From assembly GCA_025352325.1 (NCBI GenBank), contig JANXTR010000045.1, positions 1 through 64,000 on the forward strand: 64,000 nt of DNA, in the 5' to 3' direction. Shown in pieces: positions 51,853-61,400 of this stretch. Source of the stretch: Microbacteriaceae bacterium (GTDB taxonomy: Bacteria; Actinomycetota; Actinomycetes; Actinomycetales; Microbacteriaceae). Each line of letters opens with the position of its first letter. The first letter of the stretch is position 1. The translations under genes and the position numbers were made by a program. The notes under the pieces were generated by a model. That model was not told the DNA's origin, ran no database searches, and worked only from the letters and a program-made list of their open reading frames with translations.

Positions 51853-51938
51853 GATGCGCTCCATTCCGAGGATTCGCGGGAAGAATCCCTTTGAGTTCTA
51901 CTTTGACTGCATTTATCGCCCTGCTTACTGCTAGAAAC

Positions 51939-51958
51939 AGTTCAAAAAGACCAGAACT
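51939..51958. promoter_or_regulatory. Inverted repeat between pckG and the RamB-like regulator
   Basis: AGTTC at 51939-51943 and GAACT at 51954-51958 form a 5-bp dyad with a 10-nt AT-richer spacer, 7 nt before the regulator start codon. The whole 110-nt gap is unusually AT-rich for this genome, as expected for divergent promoters. Candidate operator of the adjacent regulator. Confidence 0.45.
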
Positions 51959-51964
51959 TTCCGT

Positions 51965-53407
51965 ATGCTGCATTTCGTGAACGATCTCGTGACTCTGGGC
52001 CAGAGAATGCGCCACTTCCGCACAAACGCCGGCCTGACGCTCGATCAGCTCGGCGCCGATGTCGGCATCGCCTCGAGCCAGCTGTCGCTCATGGAGAACG
52101 GTAAGCGCGAGCCCCGCCTCTCCCTGCTCAGCGGGATCGCGGATCGCCTCGGCATCGCGGTCTCGGCGCTGCTCGACGAGACCGCGCCCAGCGAACGGGC
52201 CGCCCTCGAGATCGAGTTCGAGCGGGCGCAGTCGAGCCCGCTCTTCGCCGAGCTCGGCCTGCCGACGCTGCGGGTTGGCAAGACGATGACGGATGACACC
52301 CTCCGCACCATCGTGGGACTCCATCGGGAGCTCGCCCGCCGAGCCCGCGAGGCGATCGCGACCCCGGAGGAGGCGCGCCGCGCGAACACCGAACTCCGCG
52401 CTCACATGCGCACGCTCGACAACCACCTGCCCGAGATCGAGGAGCTCGCTCAGCGCGAGGTCAATGCCGTCGGCCATGTCAGCGGCGCCCTCACCCACCG
52501 CAGCGTCGGTCGGATGGCGGAGCGCCTCGGATTCGAGCTGGTCTACGTGGCGGATCTGCCGCACTCGGCCCGCTCGGTGACCGACTTCGCCAACGGACGG
52601 ATCTACCTGCCGCCGGCATCCATCCCGGGTGGACACGGACTGCGCTCCATGGCGCTGCAGGCGATCGCGCACCGGCTGCTCGAGCACACGGCGCCGACCA
52701 GCTACGCCGAGTTCCTGCAGCAGCGTCTGCAGATCAACTACTTCGCGGCCGCCACCCTGATGCCGCGCGAGCAGTCCGTCGACTTCCTCGAGAGGGCGAA
52801 GTCAGATCGCAACATCGCGGTCGAGGACTTCCGCGACGCCTTCGGAGTCACCCACGAGGCCGCTGCGCTGCGCTTCACGAACCTCGCGACCGCCTATCTC
52901 GGGATCGCCACGCACTTCCTGCGGGTGGCGGGCGACGGCAGCATTGGCAAGGCGTACGAGAACGACGGGCTGCCCCTGCCGGTCGACGTCACCGGCTCGA
53001 TCGAGGGCGAGATCGTCTGCCGAAACTGGAGCGCGCGCAACGCCTTCGTGCGCACCAACCGCACGACCGAGTTCTACCAGTACACCGACACCCCGCGCGG
53101 CACCTTCTTCGAGTCGACGCAGACTGGCTCGACCGTCGATGACGAGTTCTCGATCACCATCGGGGTGCCGTTCGACGACGCCAAATGGTTCCGCGGACGC
53201 GAGACGATGCGGCGGGAGATCTCACGCTGTCCGGATGCCTCGTGTTGCCGTCGCCCGCCCGCCGAGTTGGCAGACCACTGGGCGGGTCGCGCGTGGACCA
53301 GCGCCAAGGTGCACGCCCACATCTTCTCGCCGCTTCCCTCGGGCACCTTCCCAGGGGTCGACGACCGCGAACTCTACGAGTTCCTGGAGAGCCATGCGGA
53401 GATCTGA
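51965..53407 (+). CDS. RamB/ScfR-like XRE family transcriptional regulator
   Basis: A 480-residue regulator. The N-terminal helix-turn-helix (about 12-68) has T-L-D-Q-L-G-A-D-V-G-I-A-S-S-Q-L-S. A central IrrE-like region (about 170-320) contains G-L-R-S-M-A-L-Q-A-I-A-H-R-L, with His where M78-type peptidases have H-E-x-x-H, so catalysis is unlikely. The C-terminal ScfR-type domain (about 330-470) has C-R-N-W-S-A-R-N-A-F and C-P-D-A-S-C-C-R-R-P. This is the architecture of RamB, the short-chain-acyl-CoA-linked regulator of acetate metabolism. GTG 51977 is an alternative start. Location opposite pckG suggests it controls gluconeogenesis. Confidence 0.88.
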   Translation: MLHFVNDLVTLGQRMRHFRTNAGLTLDQLGADVGIASSQLSLMENGKREPRLSLLSGIADRLGIAVSALLDETAPSERAALEIEFERAQSSPLFAELGLPTLRVGKTMTDDTLRTIVGLHRELARRAREAIATPEEARRANTELRAHMRTLDNHLPEIEELAQREVNAVGHVSGALTHRSVGRMAERLGFELVYVADLPHSARSVTDFANGRIYLPPASIPGGHGLRSMALQAIAHRLLEHTAPTSYAEFLQQRLQINYFAAATLMPREQSVDFLERAKSDRNIAVEDFRDAFGVTHEAAALRFTNLATAYLGIATHFLRVAGDGSIGKAYENDGLPLPVDVTGSIEGEIVCRNWSARNAFVRTNRTTEFYQYTDTPRGTFFESTQTGSTVDDEFSITIGVPFDDAKWFRGRETMRREISRCPDASCCRRPPAELADHWAGRAWTSAKVHAHIFSPLPSGTFPGVDDRELYEFLESHAEI

Positions 53408-53418
53408 GCCGTGACGGC

Positions 53419-53928
53419 TCAGCGCTTCGCGTTCTTGAGGGTGCCGGTGGTCTTCACACCGTTGTCGTAGACGGTGCACATAATCTGGCGATCGCCGTTG
53501 GCCCAGCTCTCCTTGGTGGGAAAGTAGTACGAGATGCTGAGGTCGGAGTCGTCGTACGGGATCCCGATGAAAGCCGGGTACGCGGCCGCGCAGGTCTCGT
53601 TCGCCTGGGTGGTCACGGCATCCGCCCCCGGGAACGCCCCGTCCTTCATCTGCACGCTCGTGTAGGCCTCCGAGTCGTGCGGCTGGTTGCACGGCACGAT
53701 CGGCGCGGTCGTGACCGTGCCGGTAGAGGAGGCGTCGTCGAGGCAGTCGCCGACCTTGATGCTGAAGACGTCGGCGTTGGTGTTCGCGGCCGTCGGAGCG
53801 CCGCTCGCATCGCGCGGTGTCGAGTTGGTGAGCTGACCGATCATCGTGCAGCCGGACAGCGCAACGGCGGCCGCGGTGATCGCGAGCAGGGCCAGGGTGC
53901 GGGCGCGGGCGCGGGCGATCGACGTCAT
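53419..53928 (-). CDS. Septum-formation-type lipoprotein
   Basis: A 169-residue lipoprotein: basic N-terminus, hydrophobic stretch and lipobox L-S-G-C with C27 as the acylated residue. The mature part has V-G-D-C-L-D-D-A near 60, V-P-C-N-Q-P-H-D-S-E-A-Y-T near 78 and C-A-A-A-Y-P-A-F near 110, the pattern of the Septum_form domain family (PF13845-like) that is common in Actinobacteria. Role in septation is by family name only. It follows hisN on the same strand after 9 nt. Confidence 0.82.
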   Translation of the reverse strand: MTSIARARARTLALLAITAAAVALSGCTMIGQLTNSTPRDASGAPTAANTNADVFSIKVGDCLDDASSTGTVTTAPIVPCNQPHDSEAYTSVQMKDGAFPGADAVTTQANETCAAAYPAFIGIPYDDSDLSISYYFPTKESWANGDRQIMCTVYDNGVKTTGTLKNAKR

Positions 53929-53937
53929 GGGCAGATC

Positions 53938-54738
53938 CTAGCCAAGCGTTTCCAGCACGGCGTGATGGACGAGGCCGTTCGTCGCGAGAACACCGTCTGA
54001 CGAGAGCGGGTCGCCCCCGTCGAAGGAGGTGAAGGTGCCGCCGGCCTCGCGGACGACGGGGACCAGCGCGGCGATGTCCCACGGCTTGAGGTCGTACTCG
54101 CCCACGATGTCGAGAGCGCCCTCGGCCAGCAGCATGTAGGGCCAGAGGTCGCCGTACGCGCGGGTCCGCGAAACCGCGCGGGTGAGCGCGACCAGGTTGT
54201 CGAGCCTGCCCGCCTGATCCCAGTACTGGATGCTGTTGTAGCTGAGGGATGCCTCGCTCAGTTCGCCGACCCCGCTCACGTGGAGCCGGCGCGGCTCGCC
54301 GCCGTCCTGCTGGCCCCAGGCCCCGTGGCCGGTTGCGCCCCACCACCGGCGTCCGAGCGCCGGAGCACTCACCACGCCGAGCTGCGGCACCCCGTCGATG
54401 GCGAGCGACAGCAACAGGCCCCAGATCGGTACCCCGCGCACGAAATTGGCGGTGCCGTCGATCGGGTCGACGATCCACTGCCTGCGCGACTCGCCGGTCG
54501 TGCCGAACTCCTCGCCGAGCACCGAGTCCTCGGGTCGGGCGGCCGCAAGGTGCGCCCGCACCATCTGCTCGACGCGCCGGTCGGCGTCGGTCACCTGCGT
54601 GCGATCCGGCTTGAGCTGCACGTCGAGGTCCTGTGCGCGGTAGCGGTCCATGGCGATCAGGTCGGCCTCGCCCGCGAGGGTGAGCGCGACGGCGAGGTCG
54701 TCGGCGAGGGAGAAGGTGTTGACGGGCGCGGTGGTCAC
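53938..54738 (-). CDS. hisN: Histidinol-phosphatase of inositol monophosphatase type
   Basis: A 266-residue metal-dependent phosphatase. Motifs are G-E-E-F-G near 76, D-P-I-D-G-T-A-N-F near 91 with the metal-binding Asp residues, and L-K-P-W-D-I-A-A near 217. In Actinobacteria this branch is HisN, which completes histidine synthesis by dephosphorylating histidinol phosphate; a general inositol-phosphatase role cannot be excluded. GTG start. The aroA-rsgA-hisN order supports the HisN call. Confidence 0.88.
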   Translation of the reverse strand: MTTAPVNTFSLADDLAVALTLAGEADLIAMDRYRAQDLDVQLKPDRTQVTDADRRVEQMVRAHLAAARPEDSVLGEEFGTTGESRRQWIVDPIDGTANFVRGVPIWGLLLSLAIDGVPQLGVVSAPALGRRWWGATGHGAWGQQDGGEPRRLHVSGVGELSEASLSYNSIQYWDQAGRLDNLVALTRAVSRTRAYGDLWPYMLLAEGALDIVGEYDLKPWDIAALVPVVREAGGTFTSFDGGDPLSSDGVLATNGLVHHAVLETLG

Positions 54739-54765
54739 GACTTCAGGCTAGCGAGCACTGAGCGA

Positions 54766-54815
54766 CGAGAAGTCGCGCGCGCGCCCCGGAATCGCGGCGC
54801 GCGCGCGACTTCTCG
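54766..54815. repeat. Perfect 20-bp inverted repeat between rsgA and hisN
   Basis: The arm at 54766-54785 (CGAGAAGTCGCGCGCGCGCC) is exactly complementary to 54796-54815 with a 10-nt loop. The bases outside (GCACTGAGCG and CGCGTCAGCGC) extend the dyad imperfectly to about 28 bp per arm. No T-run follows. It lies in the 82-nt gap between two genes of the same strand. Confidence 0.85.
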
Positions 54816-54820
54816 ACGCG

Positions 54821-55867
54821 TCAGCGCAGGGACGCGAGCAACCGCTGCAGCGAGTCCACGCGTTCGGCCGGCAGGCGGCCCTCGGCGACGGCCTCGTTGA
54901 GCGCGCAGTCGGGAGCATCCGGCAGATGGGTGCAGCCGCGGGGGCAGTCGGCCGCGACCTCCAGCAGGTCGGAGAACGACTTCAGGATGTTGTCGGTGTT
55001 CACGTGCCCAAGACCGAAGCTGCGCACGCCGGGAGTGTCGATGATCCACCCGCCGGTCGGGACGCGCAGCGACACCGTCGACGAGGACGTGTGCCGCCCG
55101 CGCCCGGTCACCGCGTTGACGACGCCGACCGCACGATCCGTGCCGGGGACCAGCGCATTCACCAGCGTCGACTTGCCGACGCCGGAGTGCCCGACCGCGA
55201 CCGTGGTGTGTCCGGCCAGCGCGGGGGCGAGCTCGTCGAGTGCCCGAGTGTCGATGCCCTGGGCTCCCTGCGCGCTGCGGATCACCGGGATGTCGAGGCC
55301 GGCGAAGTTCGCCAGGAACTCCGTCGGATCTTGCAGGTCGGTCTTCGTGATCACCATGAGCGGAGCGATCCCCGCGTCGTAGGCGGCGACCAGGTAGCGA
55401 TCGACGAGTCGTGCGCGCGGTTCGGGATCGGCCGCAGCGACCACGATCATCAGCTGGTCCGCGTTGGCGACGATGATCCGCTCGATCTCGTCTGTGTCGT
55501 CGCCGCTGCGGCGCAGCAGCGTGGTGCGCGGACGGATCCGGACGATCCGGGCCAGTGACCCTTCGTCGCCCGTGGTGTCGCCGACCAGGTCGACCCGGTC
55601 GCCGGTCACGATGGCCTGGTCGCGGAGCTCGCGCGCGCGCGTCGTGGTGAGGATGCGCTCCTCGGCGCCGTCCTCGTCGGCAAGCACGGTATAGCGCCCG
55701 CGGTCCACCGAGAGGATTCGCCCGACGATCGAGTCGACGTGGTCCGGGCGCTGCTTGGTGCGCGGTCGGTTGCCCTTCGGATTGGGCCGGATGTGCACAT
55801 CCGACTCGTCCCAGTCGCCGAACGGGCGGTCATCGTCGTTGTCGTCGTCGCCGGTGAGCCAACTCAC
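54821..55867 (-). CDS. rsgA: Ribosome small subunit-dependent GTPase
   Basis: A 348-residue circularly permuted GTPase that assists 30S maturation. The G motifs occur in permuted order: T-K-T-D-L (G4) near 174, then G-H-S-G-V-G-K-S-T (G1) near 226 and D-T-P-G-V-R (G3) near 279. An N-terminal OB fold and a C-terminal zinc knuckle with C-P-R-G-C-T-H and a later C-A-L-N flank the domain. The acidic N-terminal 20 residues are an extension typical of actinobacterial RsgA. It starts 30 nt after aroA. Confidence 0.95.
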   Translation of the reverse strand: MSWLTGDDDNDDDRPFGDWDESDVHIRPNPKGNRPRTKQRPDHVDSIVGRILSVDRGRYTVLADEDGAEERILTTTRARELRDQAIVTGDRVDLVGDTTGDEGSLARIVRIRPRTTLLRRSGDDTDEIERIIVANADQLMIVVAAADPEPRARLVDRYLVAAYDAGIAPLMVITKTDLQDPTEFLANFAGLDIPVIRSAQGAQGIDTRALDELAPALAGHTTVAVGHSGVGKSTLVNALVPGTDRAVGVVNAVTGRGRHTSSSTVSLRVPTGGWIIDTPGVRSFGLGHVNTDNILKSFSDLLEVAADCPRGCTHLPDAPDCALNEAVAEGRLPAERVDSLQRLLASLR

Positions 55868-55897
55868 GGTGCGAGCCCGGTCACAGCGCCTGCCGCG

Positions 55898-57325
55898 TCA
55901 CAGCGCGAGCCAGTTGATCGGGGCGGCGCTGACCGCGGCCGGGCCGCGCAGCATCTCGGCCCACAGCTCGGGGAACTCGGGAAGGGTCTTCGCGGTCGTC
56001 CCGATGTCGTCGACCTCGACGCCGTCGACGACCAAGCCGAGCAGCGCGCCGCTGGTCGCCATCCGGTGGTCCTCGTACGCCCCCCAGATCGCCCCGTGCA
56101 GCGGTCGGGGCTCGATTTCGAGCCCGTCGTCGCGCTCCGTCACCGCGCCGCCGAGACGTTCGATGTCCTCGCGCAGGGCCGCAAGCCGATCGGTCTCGTG
56201 GCCGCGCAGATGGCCGATGCCGGTCAGACGTGAGGCTCCGGATGCCAGGGCCGCCAGTGCGGCGAGCGTCGGTGCCAGCTCGCCCGCCTCCGAGAGGTCG
56301 AGGTCAACGCCAGGGAGGGCTGCGCCCCCGCGCACGCCGAGGCCGCCGTCGACCGTGAGGGCGCCGGCGGTGCGGGTCACGCGTGCGCCGAAGCGAGGGA
56401 GGAGGTGCTCGAGCTGCGCGCCGACCTGGGTGGTGGCATCCGGCCAGCCGTCGATAGTGACCGTGCCGCCGGCGACCAGGGCCGCCGCGAGGAACGGGGC
56501 CGCGTTCGACAGATCGGCCTCAATGGTCACGTCGCGCGACGCGATCGGGCCGGCGGGAACCACCCAGACACCGGGCTCGGGGTTCTCGACGACGACGCCG
56601 CGCTCGGCGAGAGTCGCGATGGTCATCTCGATGTGGGGCAGGCTCGGCAGGCGCTCGCCGGTGTGTCGGAGCGTCAGACCGCGACGGAATCGCGGCGCGG
56701 CAAGCAGCAGTCCCGAGACGAACTGACTCGACGCGGAGGCGTCGATCGCGAGCTCGCCGCCCTCGACCGCACCCGTGGCGTGGATCGTGAACGGCATCGT
56801 GCCGAGGCCGTCGTCGTCGACGTCGACGCCGAGGTCGCGCAGCGCCTGAATGGTGGTGCGCATCGGGCGGCGACGAGCGTTGACGTCGCCGTCGATCGCG
56901 ACCGGTCCGAGGGCGAGCGCGGCGAGGGGCGGCAGGAAGCGCATGACCGTGCCCGCGAGCCCGGTGTCGATGGAGGTGCCCCCGCGGAACTCCACCGGTC
57001 CGTTGGAATCGGCGGGAGGAGTGATCCGCAGATCCGGTCCGAACGCACCGTCACCGGGGACCTCGTCGATCCGCACGCCGAGCTGTTTGAGAGCCTCGAT
57101 CATCAGGGCTGAATCCCGTGAGCGCAGCGGCCGACACAGCAGCGACGGACCGTCGGCGAGGGCCGAGAGCACCAGCTCGCGATTGGTCAGACTCTTCGAG
57201 CCGGGGAGCATCAGCCGGGCCGCGAGCGGGCCGTTGGCGAGCGGCGCCGCCCACACCGCTTCGCCCTGCTCGGTCGGGAGCAGATTCCCGAACTCGTCGC
57301 GGGTGGAATACCTCTGCAATGCCAT
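55898..57325 (-). CDS. aroA: 3-phosphoshikimate 1-carboxyvinyltransferase (EPSP synthase)
   Basis: A 475-residue shikimate-pathway enzyme joining PEP to shikimate 3-phosphate. It has P-G-S-K-S-L-T-N-R near 41, the G-L-A-G-T-V-M-R-F near 123, R-R-R-P-M-R near 150, D-L-S-N-A-A-P-F near 273 and the C-terminal E-D-H-R-M-A near 425. The N-terminal 30 residues are longer than in the E. coli enzyme but typical of Actinobacteria. ATG 57325 has no Shine-Dalgarno, and TACTCT lies about 13 nt upstream, so a leaderless mRNA is possible. A sigR promoter overlaps its first codons on the opposite strand. Confidence 0.96.
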   Translation of the reverse strand: MALQRYSTRDEFGNLLPTEQGEAVWAAPLANGPLAARLMLPGSKSLTNRELVLSALADGPSLLCRPLRSRDSALMIEALKQLGVRIDEVPGDGAFGPDLRITPPADSNGPVEFRGGTSIDTGLAGTVMRFLPPLAALALGPVAIDGDVNARRRPMRTTIQALRDLGVDVDDDGLGTMPFTIHATGAVEGGELAIDASASSQFVSGLLLAAPRFRRGLTLRHTGERLPSLPHIEMTIATLAERGVVVENPEPGVWVVPAGPIASRDVTIEADLSNAAPFLAAALVAGGTVTIDGWPDATTQVGAQLEHLLPRFGARVTRTAGALTVDGGLGVRGGAALPGVDLDLSEAGELAPTLAALAALASGASRLTGIGHLRGHETDRLAALREDIERLGGAVTERDDGLEIEPRPLHGAIWGAYEDHRMATSGALLGLVVDGVEVDDIGTTAKTLPEFPELWAEMLRGPAAVSAAPINWLAL

Positions 57326-57330
57326 CGGTT
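57305..57330 (+). promoter_or_regulatory. SigR-type promoter (GGAAT-N18-GTT) for sigR-rsrA
   Basis: GGAAT at 57305-57309 and GTT at 57328-57330 are separated by exactly 18 bases, the consensus of SigR/SigH oxidative-stress promoters in Actinobacteria. Reads rightward into sigR, whose start is 58 nt downstream, and overlaps the first codons of aroA on the other strand. Supports autoregulation of sigR. Confidence 0.78.
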
Positions 57331-57387
57331 AACAAGAGTACCGGCCCGGTGAACACGGGGCCGCAGCCGACGAACGAGGAGCAGAGG

Positions 57388-58134
57388 ATGGCCGCCACCG
57401 AAGTCCTCGAGCGCCCGGAAGTAGACTCGATCGCGATGGACGACGAGAAGCTCACCGAGCCTGCGCAGGACCACACCGAGATCGAGCTCGACGCGATCGA
57501 TCCCGAAGACATCCGGCGCGGGGCGAAGCGTTCTACGCTGCCCCCCGCCGAACTGCGTTCGCTCTTCGAGGTGCAGGCGATCCCCTTCATGGATCAGCTG
57601 TACGCGGCGGCCATGCGCATGACGCGCAATCCCTCGGATGCCGGCGACCTGGTGCAAGAGACCTACGCCAAGGCGTATACGGCCTTCGCGCAGTTCCAAC
57701 AGGGCACGAACTTGAAGGCCTGGCTGTACCGCATCCTCACCAACACCTTCATCAACGGGTACCGCAAGAACCAGCGCAACCCGTACCAGAACACGATCGA
57801 CGTCCTCGAGGACTGGCAGCTCGGCTCTGCCGAGTCGCTCACGCAGGGGCGCTCCACGCGCTCCGCGGAGGCCGAGGCGATCGACCATCTTCCTGACAGT
57901 GACGTCAAGGAAGCCCTGCAGTCGATCCCGGAGGACTTCCGGCTCGCTGTGTACCTCGCCGATGTCGAAGGCTTCGCGTATCAAGAAATCGCCGACATCA
58001 TGAAAACTCCCGTCGGCACCGTCATGAGCCGACTCCACCGCGGGCGCCGCCTTCTGCGCGGCCTGCTCGCCGACTACGCCCGCGATCGCGGCTTCGCCGT
58101 GGCGGACACCACCTCTCCCAGGAGCACGAAATGA
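57388..58134 (+). CDS. sigR: ECF sigma factor of the SigR/SigH thiol-stress type
   Basis: A 248-residue sigma factor. An acidic N-terminal extension (1-60) precedes region 2 with [18 protein letters not shown] near 82 and [14 protein letters not shown] near 120. Region 4 has [21 protein letters not shown] near 197. The pairing with an RsrA-type zinc anti-sigma factor identifies the group. ATG 57388 has GAGGAGCAGAGG directly upstream; ATG 57436 is an alternative. Its stop overlaps rsrA (ATGA). Controls the disulfide-stress regulon by family knowledge. Confidence 0.93.
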   Translation: MAATEVLERPEVDSIAMDDEKLTEPAQDHTEIELDAIDPEDIRRGAKRSTLPPAELRSLFEVQAIPFMDQLYAAAMRMTRNPSDAGDLVQETYAKAYTAFAQFQQGTNLKAWLYRILTNTFINGYRKNQRNPYQNTIDVLEDWQLGSAESLTQGRSTRSAEAEAIDHLPDSDVKEALQSIPEDFRLAVYLADVEGFAYQEIADIMKTPVGTVMSRLHRGRRLLRGLLADYARDRGFAVADTTSPRSTK

Positions 58135-58355
58135 GCGATTGCGGCTGCGAAAAGGCCAAGGCGGAACTCGAGGAGTACCTGCACCGCGAACTCAGCAGTG
58201 CAGATTTTCAGGACGTGACCGAGCACCTCGAGCACTGCGAGGACTGCACGGGCGAGCACCTCGTCGGCATCACCATGACCGCGAAGATGCAGAAGGCGTG
58301 CCAGGAGAAGGCTCCCGAAGAGTTGCGCAGCGCGATCCTGTCGCAGCTGGCGTAG
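58131..58355 (+). CDS. rsrA: Redox-sensing zinc anti-sigma factor RsrA
   Basis: A 74-residue ZAS-domain protein. C4 and C6 near the N-terminus and H-L-E-H-C-E-D-C (H-x3-C-x2-C, about 32-39) provide the zinc and redox-switch ligands: reduced RsrA binds SigR, while oxidation to a disulfide ejects zinc and frees the sigma factor. Translationally coupled to sigR by a four-base overlap. A strong hairpin follows the gene. Confidence 0.94.
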   Translation: MSDCGCEKAKAELEEYLHRELSSADFQDVTEHLEHCEDCTGEHLVGITMTAKMQKACQEKAPEELRSAILSQLA

Positions 58356-58370
58356 CCCCGACTCATCCCG

Positions 58371-58389
58371 GGTCGGCCCCCGGCCGACC
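58371..58389. terminator. Perfect 8-bp hairpin between rsrA and kgd
   Basis: GGTCGGCC and GGCCGACC are separated by CCC, giving a very stable small hairpin in the 79-nt gap between two convergent genes. It may stop transcription from either side; there is no clear T-run. Confidence 0.6.
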
Positions 58390-58434
58390 GCTCAACTCGG
58401 CTGCCCGGCCCGCAGCGCCGAGGCGTTCGACGAT

Positions 58435-61400
58435 TCAGGACAGTGTGAGGGCGCGATCGATCAGCTCGGTCTGCTGGGCCGCGCTCCGCTTCGACGAACC
58501 GGTGGCCGGCGAGGCGGATGCCGGGCGCGACACGACGCGGATCGTGCGTCCCTGGAGGTACTTGACCAGTTCCACGTCGATGAACGGCCACGCGCCCTGG
58601 TTCTCAGGCTCGTCCTGCACCCAGACCAGCTCGGCGTTCGGGTAGCGGTCAAGCACCGGCTGGAGCTGCGGCGTCGGCAGCGGATAGAACTGCTCGAGCG
58701 TGACGAGGGCGATCTGGTCCGCGACATCCGGTCGCTTCTCCATCTCGACCAGCAGGTCGTAGTGGAGCTTGCCGGCGTGCATCAGGATGCGGCGCACCGA
58801 TCCGGAGTCGACATCCGCCAGACGCGGGTCATCGAGCACCGGCTCAAACTTGCCGTGGGTGAAGTCGGCGACCTCGCTGGTGGCTCCGCGCAGCCGCAGC
58901 ATCGACTTCGGCGTGAAGACGACGAGAGGACGACGCGGGCGCGCGTACGCCTGGCGGCGCAGCAGGTGGAAGTACGAGGCCGGGGTCGACGGTCGCGCGA
59001 GCGTCATGTTGTTCTCGGCGGCGAGCTGCAGGTAGCGCTCGATTCGTGCCGAAGAGTGGTCGGGACCCTGGCCCTCGTAGCCGTGGGGCAGCAGCAGCAC
59101 GAGGCTGGAGCGCTGGCCCCACTTCTGCTCGGCGCTCGAGATGAACTGGTCGATGATGATCTGCGCGCCATTGGCGAAGTCGCCGAACTGCGCCTCCCAG
59201 AGCACGAGCGCGTCGGGGCGCTCGACCGAGTAGCCGTACTCGAAGGCCATCGCCGCGTACTCGCTGAGCAGCGAGTCGTAGATAGCAAAGCGCGCCTGCG
59301 AGTCCGACAGGTTCGCGAGTGGCAGCCATTCCTGACCGTTCTCGCGGTCGTGGAAGACCGAGTGGCGCGAGACGAAGGTGCCGCGGCGGGCATCCTGGCC
59401 GGCGAGACGCACCGGGGTGCCCTCGAGCAGCAGGGAGCCGAGCGCGATGAGCTCGCCGAAGCCCCAGTCGATCGAGCCCTGACGGCTCATCTCGAAGCGC
59501 TTCTTCAGCAGCTGCTGCAGCTTCGCGTGCACGTGGAAGCCCTCGGGCGGGTTGTCGTGCGCGTCGCCGATGAGCTCGACGACGCTTTGGTCGATGGCCG
59601 TGGACTCCGGCTCGATGATGTTGTCGTCCTGGTCGGAGCTGGTGTGGCCCATGTCGGCGACGGGCTTGCCGTCGGCCCCGATGATCGGGATCGTGCCGGT
59701 CTGCGCCGCGTGCGTCTGGGCGAAGGCGCCCTCGAGCCGCTCCTGGAAGTCCTTGTGGGCTGCCTCGTACTCCTCCTCGGTGATGTCACCGCGGCCGACG
59801 AGCGCCTCGGTGTACAGGGTGCGAACGGAGCGCTTGGCCTCGATCAGGTTGTACATCAGCGGCTGGGTCATCGAGGGGTCATCGCCCTCGTTGTGACCGC
59901 GGCGGCGATAGCAGACGAGGTCGATGACCACGTCGCGCTTGAACTGCTGGCGGTACGCGAAGGCGTGCTGCGCGACGCGCACCACGGCCTCGGGGTCGTC
60001 GCCGTTCACGTGGAAGATCGGCGCCTGGATGGTCTTGGCGACATCCGTGGAGTAGATCGAGGTGCGAGCCTCGCTCGGCGGGGTCGTGAAGCCGACCTGG
60101 TTGTTGATGACCACGTGAATGGTGCCACCGGTCTTGTACGCCCGCAACTGCGACATCTGCAGACCTTCGACCACAACACCCTGCCCGGCCATCGACGCGT
60201 CGCCGTGGACCAGGATCGGGAGGGTCGAGTACTGGCCGTCGCCCTTGCGGTCCTGCTTAGCGCGCACCACGCCCTCGAGCACACCGTTGGCGGCCTCAAG
60301 GTGCGAGGGGTTCGCGGCCAGGTAGACCGGCATCTCCTTGCCCGAGGCGGCCACGAAGGTGCCCTCGGTGCCGAGGTGGTACTTGACGTCGCCCGATCCG
60401 TGCACGGTCTTCGGGTCCTGCGTTCCCTCGAACTCGCGGAAGATCTGTCCGTAGGTCTTGCCGGCGATGTTCGTCAGCACGTTCAGGCGACCGCGGTGGG
60501 CCATACCGATCGCGACCTCGTCGAGCCCGGCCTCGGTGGCGCCCTGCAGGATCTCGTCGAGCAGCGGGATCGTCGACTCGCCGCCTTCGAGGCTGAAGCG
60601 CTTCTGGCCGACGTATTTGGTCTGCAGGAAGGTCTCGAAGGCCTCCGCCTCGTTGAGCTTGCTGAGGATGCGCAACTGCTCGTCGTGCGTCGGTTTCTCG
60701 TACTTCTGCTCGAGCCGCTGCTGGAACCACTCGCGCTGCTTCGGGTCCTGGATGTGCATGTACTCGATGCCCGTGGTGCGGCAGTAGGAGTCGCGCAGCA
60801 CACCGAGGATCTCGCGCAGCAGGGCGGCGCGCTTGCCGCCGAATCCGCCGGTGACGAACTCGCGGTCGAGATCCCAGAAGGTGAGGCCGTGGCTGCCAAT
60901 CTCGAGGTCGGGATGCGTGCGCTGCTTGTACTCGAGCGGGTCGATGTCGGCCATGAGGTGGCCGCGCACGCGGAAGGAGTTGATGAGCTCCTGCACGCGC
61001 GCCGTCTTGCCGGGCATCTCGGCCAGGTCGACCGAGATGTCCTCGGCCCAGTGGATCGGGTCGTACGGGATGCGCAGGGCTGAGAAGATGTCCTCGTAGA
61101 ACCCGTGCTGACCGATGAGCTTCTCGTGGATGATCTTGAGGAACTCGCCGGAGCCCGCGCCCTGAATGACGCGGTGGTCGTAGGTGCTCGTCAGCGTGAT
61201 CGTCTTGCCGATCCCGAGGTCGCTGAGCGTCTTCTCGGAGGAGCCCTGGAACGCGGCCGGGTACTCGAGGGCACCCGCACCGACGATGCATCCGGCCCCC
61301 TGCATCAGACGGGGGACCGAGTGCTCGGTGCCGATGCCACCCGGGTTGGTGAGCGAGATCGTGGTGCCCGCGAAATCCGCGGCCGTCAGCTTGTTGGTGC

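Noticed and set aside
58762-61083. A 773-codon open frame on the plus strand
   Set aside because: It lies entirely antisense to kgd, whose catalytic motifs are intact, and shows no domain pattern of its own.
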